A stretch of 64,000 nt of DNA from Valencia hispanica (taxonomy: Eukaryota; Chordata; Actinopteri; Cyprinodontiformes; Valenciidae), in contig OY747713.1 in assembly GCA_963556495.2 (NCBI GenBank), forward strand, positions 34,421,961 to 34,485,960. Reading direction: 5' to 3'. A program made the position numbers and the translations under genes. The notes below the pieces were generated by a model. It was given only the letters and a program-made list of their open reading frames with translations. It was not told the DNA's origin and searched no databases. Of the stretch, positions 27,701-38,700 are shown piece by piece (the first letter of the stretch is position 1; every line of letters begins with the position of its first letter).

Positions 27701-30700
27701 ACTGCTCCCGACCGCTCCTACTCCGGCGACAGAGAGGAGCCGATGCAGCTAGGGCATCTGTCACCGAAGGAGCGGGATCGACGTTTCCGGGAAGGGCTCT
27801 GCGCCTACTGTGGGTCGCCCAAACATCGCCGCCTGCAGTGCCCTCACCGACCGGGAAACGACCAGGCCAGGTGAGACTCGGGGGGGTCTTACCTGGCCCG
27901 ACAGGACCAGCTCGCTTCCTTCTTCCTGTCCAGCTCATTCATCACAATCCACAGCATACATTCGGCGCTCTGCTCGACACTGGAGCGGCGGAGAATTTCA
28001 TCTCCACCCAACTAGCCACGAAGCTCCAGATACCGCTGGAGACCCTTTGCAGTCCAGTCCCGGTGACTTCCGTCGACGGACACCCCCTGCAGCCCTACCC
28101 TGTCCGACATCGCACCATCAAGATCCGCCTGTGGGTGGGGGATCACACCGAGCTCATCCAGTTCCTCGTCATCGCTTCCTGCTCCGCGCCACTCATCCTG
28201 GGCTATCCTTGGTTCCATACACACGATCCGCACATCTCCTGGTCGGCGCAGCGGATACTCAGCTGGGGTCCCGACTGTTCAAAGAGGTGTCTCCGTCCCC
28301 CATCGTCAGCCCCGCTCGAGACCATATCGGCGCCCGCCCTGGAAGATATCCCTCCGCCCTACAAAGACCTGGCGGAGGTCTTCAGTAAAAGCCGAGCTGC
28401 CAAGCTACCACCGCATCGATCCTATGATATGGCTATCAACCTGATGTCAGGGGCGGAGCCTCCACGCACCCGTCAGTTTCCTCTCTCACAAGCGGAATCA
28501 GCCCAGATGGAGACTTACATTGCCGAATCTCTAGACCAAGGATTCATCCGCCCATCCACTTCTCCAGCATCGGCCGGCTTCTTCTTTGTTAAAAAGAAGG
28601 AGGGGACGCTGCGTCCCTGCATCGATTACAGAGGACTAAATCAGGTCACCATAAAGGATCGCCATCCACTCCCCCTGCTGAACACTATTCTGGACTCCCT
28701 TTCCCATGCAACCATTTTTACTCGGCTCGACCTCCGGAATGCCTACAATCTGGTTCGCATTCGAGAAGGGGATGAATGGAAGACGGCGTTCAGCACCCCC
28801 TCTGGCCACTGGGAGTACTTGGTGATGCCATTCGGTCTCTGCAACAGCCCAGCAGTGTTCCAGCGACTGCTCAATGATGTGCTGAGGGACATGCTCGGAC
28901 GGTGGGTATTCGTATATCTGGATGACATCCTGGGCTACTCCACCTCTGAGATGGATCACGTCCGACATGTCCGAGCCGTCCTTGAGCGCCTCCTCCAGAA
29001 TAATCTATTCTGCAAATTGGAGAAGTGCGCTTTCCACCAGTGCTCCACCACCTTCCTAGGCTGCGTCATCTCGGCTGAAGGGGTAGCCATGGATCCCCAG
29101 AAGGTGGCAGCAGTGAAGGAATGGCCACTGCCCCGGACCCTCAGACAGCTCCAGTCCTTCCTTGGCTTTGCAAATTTCTACAGACGGTTCATCCGGAACT
29201 ACAGCACGATTGTTGCTCCACTCACCAACCTTACAAAGTCGACCGACCGGCCACGCTTGTTCAGTCTACCCCCCGAGGCCCGACAAGCGTTCAACCAAGT
29301 CATCACGCTGTTCACCTCAGCTCCCATCCTCATCCATCCAGACCCAGCCAAGACCTTCACCGTCGAAGTGGATGCCTCAGAGGTTGGGGTCGGGGCAATC
29401 TTGTCCCAACGCGGCCCGGACCAGAAGCTACACCCTTGCTGCTTCTTCTCTCGTAAGTTCACTCCCACACAGCAGCGCTATGGGGTTGGTGACCGTGAGC
29501 TTCTGGCGGTGAAGTGGGCTCTGGAGGAGTGGCGCCATCTGCTAGTAGGGACGTCCGAGCCATTCCTAATCTGGACAGACCACCAGAACCTCCTCCACAT
29601 TCGTAATGCCAAGCAGCTAAACCCTCGCCAGGCTCGCTGGGCGCTTCTCTTTGAACACTATAACTTTCACCTCTCCTACCGGCCCGGTTCCAAAAACGGT
29701 AAGGCTGACGCCCTCTCCCGTCAGCACTCCCAAGCCACCGTCCCGATTCAGCCAGATGCCATCATACCCCCCCACCGCATCTTGGCGTCTCTCCAGTGGC
29801 CGCTGGAGGACTCTATCCGATCGGCACTGGTTCAGGAACCAGCACCGCCGGAGACACCACCAAACCGTCTCTACGTCCCAACCAGTTGCCGCCAGGAGGC
29901 TCTGCTTTGGGGTCATTCTTCAGCCATAGCCGGTCATCCAGGCATTGCTAGGACCCTCAAATTCATCCGCCGCGCCCTATGGTGGCCCACTATGGCACAG
30001 GACGTCAGCAGCTTCGTCGGCGCTTGCACCACCTGTGCCAGAGCCAAGTCCACCACCCAACCACGATTGGGACCCCTTCGACCTCTACCTGTTCCAACTC
30101 GCCCTTGGTCCCATATCGGGGTGGACTTTGTGACGGGACTCCCCACCGCAGATGGCTTGAACACCATCGCCACCTTCGTAGACCGTTTTTCCAAAGCGGT
30201 CCACCTCGTTGCACTGCCTGGCCTGCCCACGGCCAAAGGAACAGCCGAGCTGGTCCTGGAACACGTGGTGCGGTTGCACGGCTTCCCCCAGGACATTGTC
30301 TCCGACCGTGGGCCCCAGTTCTCCGCTAAGTTCTGGAAAGCCTTTTGCCGTCTTATCGGAGCAACTGCCAGCCTCTCGTCCGGCTTTCATCCGGAGACCA
30401 ACGGCCAAACAGAGAGGGCCAACCAGCAGGTGGGAAAATACCTCAGATGCTTCGCCTCAACGCAGCCCTCCACCTGGCCGCGTGCGTTGCTGTGGGCTGA
30501 GGTATCCCTCAACCTCCAGGTCTCCTCCGCCACAGGCATGTCGCCTTTCGAGGTCTGCAACGGCTACCAACCATCCATCTTCTCTCACCAGGAACCAGAG
30601 GTAGAGGTACCAGCGGCCCAACAACTTATACGCCGCGCCAAGGCCATGTGGATCCGTGCTCGGGCCGCCATCAGACGGGCAACCTCCGGTTATGTGGAAC

Positions 30701-33700
30701 AGCACCGCCGTCGCCACCGTTCCGGTCCCACCTTTCACCCAGGGGACCTGGTCTGGCTCTCCACTCGGCATCTCAAGCTGCCGACTGACTGTCGGAAGTT
30801 GACCCCCCGCTTCATCGGCCCGTATCCAGTCCTTCGAAGCATCAACCCGGTCACATACCGTCTCCGCCTTCCAGCCTCCCTCAAGGTCCACCCGGTGTTC
30901 CACTGCTCCCTCCTCAAACGCCACGTCACCTCGCCTCTGTCTCCTCCGGCAATCTCCCCACCCCCCCCTCGTTTCATCGACGGTGGTCCGGCCTACACAG
31001 TGAGGCGGATTCTGGACTCTCGACCCCGCGGCAGGGGGTACCAGTATCTGGTGGATTGGCAGGGCTATGGTCCTGAGGAACGCTCCTGGGTGCCGTCCCG
31101 GCACGTCCTGGACCCCTCCCTCGTCTCTGACTTTCACAGCTGTCATCCAGACCGTCCAGGCCCTTCAGGAGCCGGACCTAGAGGGGGGGGCTCTGTCAGG
31201 AAGTCATCAGCTCCAACTCAGACCAGCCGTGTCTGATGAGCTTCCTGACAATTACTCCACTCTCCCCTCAGTTTAAAAGACCCTTCCACTCACCTTCACA
31301 TCGCTCAGTCATCGGTAATCCAATGCCCAGAGCTCCTACTCGTCAAACCAGAAGTCTTCCTCCTACCAGTCGTTGCCATCCAACCTAACCAGTCTCTCAT
31401 CAGCTCAGCAGCCTGCTCCACCCTGCGCCTTTAATCCAGGGGGACTCCCATCCGCGTCTGGAGCGTCAAGCTTCACCCGATCGCCTCTCCCTGTCCACCG
31501 GCGATCCTGACAGACTTCAAGCCACTTGAATTTGGGAACACTCTCCACTCTTCCTCCAGACTATAAGACCTTGATTTCTAAATGAAATACAGACTTCACT
31601 TTCATCTGAAAAAAAGGCTTTGGACCATGGAGAAGCAGTCAGGTCCGTTCACTCCTAAACCCAAAACAGGTACTTCTTAGGTTGTCTTTGGTTCCAAAGT
31701 GATTTTCCCTGAAACTCTTGAAATGGCTTTGCTTTACATTCTTTTACAGATGACAGTTATTCCTGTTACATGTGCACCTTTTTTTCTATGACATTTTTTA
31801 CTTTCTCTGAATTTGCCATTATTGTGCTTCCATTATTGCACAGTTTGAGCTGGCATCTTTAACAATGACTTTTTGTGACCCTCTTTATCAATGACTCTCT
31901 GCTGGGCAGCTGTCAAGTCAACAGTCTTATGTAAAGCATAATCTTCCCCTACCAAGTGTGTAAACCATAATCATCAAAATTCTGACAACTAAACACTTGC
32001 TAAATCACTCTATGTTATACATGAGTTTCACCTTTTAAGTTTAGATGGCATTTTATTAATGGCATTTTAAACTATTGAACTGCACCTCTACAGCATGAAA
32101 AGTGCCAATGAGCATCCTTTTGTACATAGAAATAAACTATATTTCTATGTGTATAACACAGGAGGGATGTGGAGAGGACTGTTTTCAGGGGTTGCCAGGG
32201 GTCCCAGGCATGGCTGGTGCCAAGGGTGAAAAAGGAGACCAGGGCAAGCCTGGTGCAACAGCCATGGACAGCTGTGACAGGGTGAGACTTTCTGGGAGGG
32301 GTTTTCTTGTTGCATCTTTTCTGCCTCACTGCATAATTCTCCAGACGTGGAATTATATGCAGTGTTTCCAGTACTACAGTCACTGCTGTGATAAATGCGA
32401 AATGACAGTCCATCGTTTTGCATTGTGTTCAAGCGTGCATGGGTTGTTGTGATCCACTCTCTGTGTGAAAGTGAGGCAGTGCTCTGATAACTTCTCTTGT
32501 CTACCTTTAGTGTTTGGAGAGACTGCAGAGGACACAAGCAACTGAAGCAACGGTTGGTTTGAAACAGCTGCCGTATTTGGGATTCACCAACATGTATAAA
32601 TAAACAGTGCATTGCAAAAGTATTAGTATTCCTTGAAGTGTTTAACATTTTTTGCATTACCATCAGAAACTTCTATGAAATATATTAGGATTTTATGGAA
32701 AAGACCAACACAAAGTAGTCAATTTTGCTGACTAATTAGGTGACTTCTGATGGCAACTGGTTGCACTGTTTTTGGAGGGTTGAATACAAATTGCAAACCA
32801 ATCTTTTCTCATTTCAATTTTTATCAAAATAATAATATTAAGATTAATTTTCTTCCACTTTACAATTAAGGATTTCTTTGTGTTAGTCTGCCATACAATT
32901 CTGAAAAAAAACAAATTGACGTTTGGGATGTAATGTGACAAAATGTGAAACAGTTCAATGGGAAAAAACTACTCCTGCAAAGCATGCATGTATGCGTGTG
33001 AAAGCCATGCACTGGTATTTATTTCCTCACAGGGTGATCGATCCTGCATTGGAACTCCTGGATTTCCAGGAGAGCCTGGAACACCAGGAATAAAAGGAGA
33101 CCCTGTGAGTGTTCTTCCTTTTGTGCCTGCTGGTTTTACACGTCTTTGGTCAGATTTCCATATCCAAACAGACTTAAAAAATTAAATATTTGCATTTCTT
33201 CCACTTCAGGGCACACCAGGAGAAAGAGGCCCACCAGGAATACCAGGAATCATAGTAAGGACTTGTATCATTTGCATCATATGTTTAAAGCAAAAAACAC
33301 TCTACAATTTCTGATGTTTTTGTTTGACAGATACATTTCCCTTCTAAATATCTGTTCAGATATATAATCTGCTGGCTGATGCTTTTATTAACATCACAGT
33401 TTGACTAACTTGGCATTTTGTGAAATTTATGACATGAGGAAAAAGTTAAAACTGAAAAGTTTAGCGTACTTTGCAGTCATGTATTATTTTTGGCAGAACT
33501 TTAGTAAGAGGGGAAAAAAAGGATTCATTTCTTTGTTATCATTATTTTAGAACAGCACCGCTGGGTTTTTTGTCTCAAAGCCCAGATTTGAAGTGATTTG
33601 ATATAAATGGAGTGTGCATGTGCTACTTCCTGTGTGGTCATAGAGCCCCCTGGTGGCCTAGTGAAAAAAAAAACCTAATCCTTCAATCTAAACTAATATC

Positions 33701-33992
33701 CTCTTAAATGCTAATTCACCAAACAGAATCTAGCTCTGTGTTGTGTTGCTAAGTGCCGTTCAGTTTCAAGAATAAATAGACACCTGCTTTAATTAAAGTT
33801 GTGAGCTTGTTTTGCTCTGTGTTTATCCTTTAGTTCAGCTTGTCTCAGGTGTTTGAAAGTGTTGCTTTCTGTCCACAGGGACCCCCTGGTTTCCCAGGTC
33901 CACAGGGCCCATCTGGCTTACCTGTAAGTCTCACTTATGCTTTCACATTTTAATAAGTTCTTTCAAACCAAGGAACAGAGACAACAGAGGAG

Positions 33993-34034
<42 letters not shown>

Positions 34035-35658
34035 TTTATATATATATATATACACAGTGGCTTGCAAAAGTATTCGGCCCCCTTGAACTTTTCCACATTT
34101 TGTCACATTACAGCCACAAACATGAATTAGTTTTATTGGAATTCCTCGTGAAAGACCAATACAAAGTGGTGTACACGTGAGAAGTGGAACGAAAATCATA
34201 CATGATTCCAAACATTTTTTGCAAATAAATAACTGAAAAGTGGGGTGTGCGTAATTATTCAGCCCCCTTTGGTCTGAGTGCAGTCAGTTGCCCATAGACA
34301 TTGCCTGATGAGTGCTAATGACTAAATAGAGTGCACCTGTGTGTAATCTAATGTCAGTACAAATACAGCTGCCCTGTGACGGCCTCAGAGGTTGTCTAAG
34401 AGAATGTTGGGAGCAACAACACCATTAAGTCCAAAGAACACACCAGACAGGTCAGGGATAAAGTTATTGAGAAATTTAGCGCAGGCTTAGGCTACAAAAA
34501 GATTTCCCAAGCCTTGAACATCCCACGGAGCACTGTTCAAGCGATCATTCAGAAATGGAAGGAGTATGGCACAACTGTAAACCTACCAAGACAAGGCCGT
34601 CCACCTAAACTCACAGGCCGAACAAGGAGAGGACTGATCAGAAATGCAGCCAAGAGGCCCATGGTGACTCTGGACGAGCTGCAGAGATCTACAGCTCAGG
34701 TGGGGGAATCTGTCCATAGGACAACTATTAGTCATGCACTGCACAAAGTTGGCCTTTATGGAAGAGTGGCAAGAAGAAAGCCATTGTTAAAGGAAAACCA
34801 TAAGAAGTCCCATTTGCAGTTTGCCACAAGCCATGTGGGGGACACAGCACACATGTGGAAGAAGGTGCTCTGGTCAGATGAGACCAACATGGAACTTTTT
34901 GAACAAAATGCAAAATGCTATGTGTGGCGGAAAACTAACACTGCACATCAATCTGAACACACCATCCCCACTGTCAAATATGGTGGTGGCAGCATCATGC
35001 TCTGTGGGTGCTTCTCTTCAGCAGGGACAGGAAAGCTGGTCAAAGTTGATGGGAAGATGGATGGAGCCAAATACAGGGCAATCTTGGAAGAAAACCTCTT
35101 GGAGTCTGCTAAAGACTTGAGACTGGGGAGGAGGTTCACCTTCCAGCAGGACAACGACCCTAAACATAAAGCCAGGGCAACAATGGAATGGTTTAAAACA
35201 AAACATATCCATGTGTTAGAATGGCCCAGTCAAAGTCCAGATCTAAATCCAATCGAGAATCTGTGGCAAGATCTGAAAGCTGCTGTTCACAAACGCTGTC
35301 CATCTAATCTGACTGAGCTGGAGCTATTTTGCAAAGAAGAATGGGAAAGAATTTCAGTCTGTAGATGTGCAAAGCTGGTAGAGACATACTCTAAAAGACT
35401 GGCAGCTGTAATTGCAGCAAAAGGTGGTTCTACAAAGTTTGGATTTAGGGGGCTGAATAATTACGCACACCCAACTTTTCAGTTATTTGTTTGTAAAAAA
35501 ATGTTTGGAATCATGTATGATTTTCGTTCCACTTCTCACGTGTACACCACTTTGTATTGGTCTTTCACGTGGAATTCCAATAAAATTGATTCATGTCTGT
35601 GGGTGTAATGTGACAAAATGTGGAAAAGTTCAAGGGGGCCGAATACTTTTGCAAGCCA

Positions 35659-35755
<97 letters not shown>

Positions 35756-38700
35756 CCCACCTCATTAACAGTGTAATAATATAGAACTGTTTCTGAGGGA
35801 GAGAAATTCCCCACAAAAAAGGTTTGCTGTCAACTTATCAAAGTGTACAGCAGAGGAGATGTGAGGTGAGGAATGCAGCATAGAAAGGAAAGAGAAAACT
35901 TTTCGAAGCAAACTTGATGGGGTTTTTTTCATTAAAAGTTTAACACATTTTTAATATGTCCTTTTCTAACTCATTTTCTGAACTCACTTAATAAAGTGCA
36001 ATAACCCACACAAGGTGTTCTGATGAAAAAATGGAAAACATTTGTACAAGTTTAAAAGGTTACTCAAATCTTTCCACAAATTTTTCTGAAGTAAATATAG
36101 CCCTTAAAGCTACGAGTACAAGTCTCTTTGAAATATTGCTGTAAAATTGTGCACTCTTCTTGAACATGTCACTTAATGAAAAAAAATGGAAGACCCATTT
36201 ACATATGCTACAGCGATAAACTTTATCACTAAATGATAATCAAGGTGAATAATTTTACTTTCAGACATATTTTATTTAGATATGATTGATTTGAGAATCC
36301 GGTTTGACAATTTCAAATAAATTTTTGTTTTGCAGAATTTGTCTTTGTGCTGCTGGCTTCTTCAGACACGAATTCGGTCAGCTTAATATTGTATATATTT
36401 TGTTTGAGATAAAAATTAAAAGCCATTTACAAAGAGCAGTGTGGTTTACACACTAGCGGGTACTAGTGGGCAAAACCATGGAGCTAAAGTCTCTTGAAGT
36501 TGGCTTCTTAAATCAATGTGAACCTTAAGCCTAGCGCAAACTTTTTCAACATTTTCTACTTTCAATAACATTGAACATTTCCTCATTTTAATGGTATTGT
36601 GAGTCGAAAAAGCTTACAGTACAATTTAGACCACCATTTTCATGTGTTTTAGTAACCTCTATGTGTGTGTGTTTTTTTAAATTATTATTATTATTTGGGG
36701 AATGAGGTATAGGTGACTGTTGCCTGGACAGTGGCTCACTTGATGTGCAATGAGGACAATGGTTTTGTTTAGGGTTGGAAACTCCACATAGAGCTTGGAA
36801 CCCTTAATAACTGCTCTTGGAACAATTCGTTAAACACGGTTCTGGGTATTTCTTGAAGTCGATCAGTTTGTTTGCCTACTGTTTATCCTTTTAACTTTCA
36901 AGAATGGACGACATATTCTTAGTGCAGTTAAGATTTGTAGAGTTTCACAGTTAGGGGTACAATATTTCATTGTTTTGGTTTTTAAATTCCTTTTTTGACT
37001 TCCTGCTTCAAATCAAATCAAATCAAACTTTATTATAAAGCGCTTTTCAAACCACAACAAAGTTTCTCAAAGTGCTTTACAGATTAAAATGACCCACAAT
37101 CCCCCCCGCTCCTTTCCCAAAACCCAAAAGTAAAAAACATCACCACAACTATAACCCCCCATCTCCCATGCACGCACACACATAAAAGCAACAATAGACA
37201 AAACCAAAACGGGGCCATCCTACTGGTGATAAAAGCATGCATCAGCGTCTCCATATTGGCCAGAGAGAGAATAGTGCTTGAAAATTCACAAACCATTTTC
37301 ACATTCTACATGAAATCTGGAAGAAACTATTGGAGGATGCTTTGATCTCACTCTTTTTTTTCATGGCAGTGTTTTTAGTTAAAATGGTGAGTAAGCCAAC
37401 CTTTTTGGATCAGAGGCAACTTCAAACATGAATATTATTTAGAAGCTTTACACAGGTCCCAGGGTGGCTCTCACCTTTTCATTTACAGACACGTGGTTTT
37501 CCAGATTTCCCAAACACTCAAGCATGTGTCATAACTTTGCCCCACTCCTTTGCTGTTCATCCTTTTATTTATTTCAGAAATTCAGCTCTTTGCTTAGATT
37601 TGTCTTGGAAACTGTTGGCTTCCTGTTGGCTTCAGAAGCCTGTTATCTAAACATAGCTCAATAACATTGTTGTTTTTTTGTTAATTTCTTACCCCATTTT
37701 ATCCCATCGAGCTGCATAGTGGAGCAGTTGGTAGCACTGTTGCCTTGCAGCAAGAAGGTCCTGGGTTTCGAACCCTGGACTGGCTTCTTTCTGCATAGAG
37801 TTTGCATTTCTCCCTGTGCATGTGTAGTTCCCTCCGGGTACTCCAGGTTCCTCCCACAGTCCAAAAATATGACTGTTAGGTTAATTGGTCTCTACATTGC
37901 CCTTCGGTATGAGTGTTTGCTAACATGGTTGTTTGTCCTGTGTGTTTCTGTGTTGCCCTGTGATGGACTGTTGCCTGATGATGATGCTTTCATTTTGTTT
38001 CTGTAAACAATCCATTTAATTCTCTTGTTTCCGATGCACATATTCAATATTCCCAACTATTGTATAGTGTATAGTATATGTCTCATGTATATGCCCAGGT
38101 TTGAATCCCAGCCAGGGGTTTTTCTGCATGGAGTTCTGCATGTTCTCCCTGTGTATGCGTGGGTTCTCTCCGGATACTCCGGCTTCCTCCCACAGTCCAA
38201 AAACATGACTGTTAGGTGAATTGGTCTCTCTAAATTGCCCTTAGGTATGAGTGTGTGCATGCATGGTTGTTTGTCCTGTATGTCTCTGTGTTGCCCTTCG
38301 ATGGACTGGGGATCAGTCCAGGGTGTACCCCGCCTTTTGCCCCGTGACCGCTGGAGATAGGCACCAGGCCCCCCCGCAACCCTGCATAGGATGGACGTGT
38401 ACAGAAGATGGATGATTCTGTTCCCTGTCTGGAGATTTATTAAATATGATATATTATGACACATAAATAACTGACCTGTTAATAATTATGGACTGAAGTC
38501 ACATAACTGAAGTTCCATACTGTGTCTGTGAGAAGATTACAAAATAATGATAGTTGGTAATAAAAAAATTTGGTGACAATGTGGGAATGAAACCTGACCC
38601 CCTTGCCGTGTATGAATTGATGCAAGTTTGGTACAAAATGTTCTGTGGCAGCCTTGTTTTTCTTATTTGTACTTTTGGAGTTTAGGTGCTTTTATTACCT

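Larger units (their letters stand above)
26639..31512 (+). mobile_element. intact Ty3/Gypsy LTR retrotransposon, Tf1/sushi chromovirus type (4874 bp)
   Basis: Two 319-bp LTRs, TGTCAGGA...TCCTGACA, look identical by eye and flank open gag (26960-27874) and pol (27838-31236) frames. Both catalytic triads, the zinc knuckle and a C-terminal chromodomain are present. Gag is followed by pol in the -1 frame with a clear frameshift signal. An 11-nt primer-binding site pairs with the predicted RNA 5' end. There is no envelope-like ORF. It lies in the same orientation as col16a1, in the intron between exons 26 and 27. GC content is visibly higher than in the surrounding intron. All features fit a recent, possibly still autonomous copy. 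Confidence 0.95.
26215..31990 (-). mobile_element. degraded antisense Tc1/mariner-like element, split by the Gypsy insertion
   Basis: Left part 26215-26638 carries antisense transposase phrases such as 'tcaaacttgataaaactcagtgga' and 'gctgacatctcttcgcaaatcatcgatgactgg'. The reading continues after the LTR element at 31513 with 'gacttcaagccacttgaatt', 'ccactcttcctccagactata' and, near 31900, 'agctgtcaagtcaacagtctta'. Joining the outer parts recreates the usual order of this Tc1 subfamily. It is heavily mutated, hence much older than the LTR element. Confidence 0.65.
34053..35663 (+). mobile_element. near-complete Tc1 transposon (1611 bp, long TIRs)
   Basis: Ends CACAGTGGCTTGCAAAAG and CTTTTGCAAGCCACTGTG, each followed outward by TA. 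The terminal inverted repeats are about 215 bp (34053-34267 and 35448-35663) and differ at only a handful of positions. One transposase frame lies between them. TA is the expected target. Because the element sits in a TA microsatellite, the duplication cannot be distinguished. Confidence 0.9.

Noticed and set aside
28012..31146. Numerous antisense and out-of-phase frames within the LTR retrotransposon
   Set aside because: They are shadows of the GC-rich gag/pol coding sequence. The pol frame explains the conservation and the domain order.
31194..31512. Poly(A) signal in the LTR
   Set aside because: No AATAAA or ATTAAA was found in the 319 bp. The polyadenylation signal must be non-canonical or elsewhere, so none is annotated.
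35487..35816. Tyr-Ile polymer frames over the TA array, and His-Thr / Cys-Val frames at 47873-48384
   Set aside because: Pure microsatellite translations.
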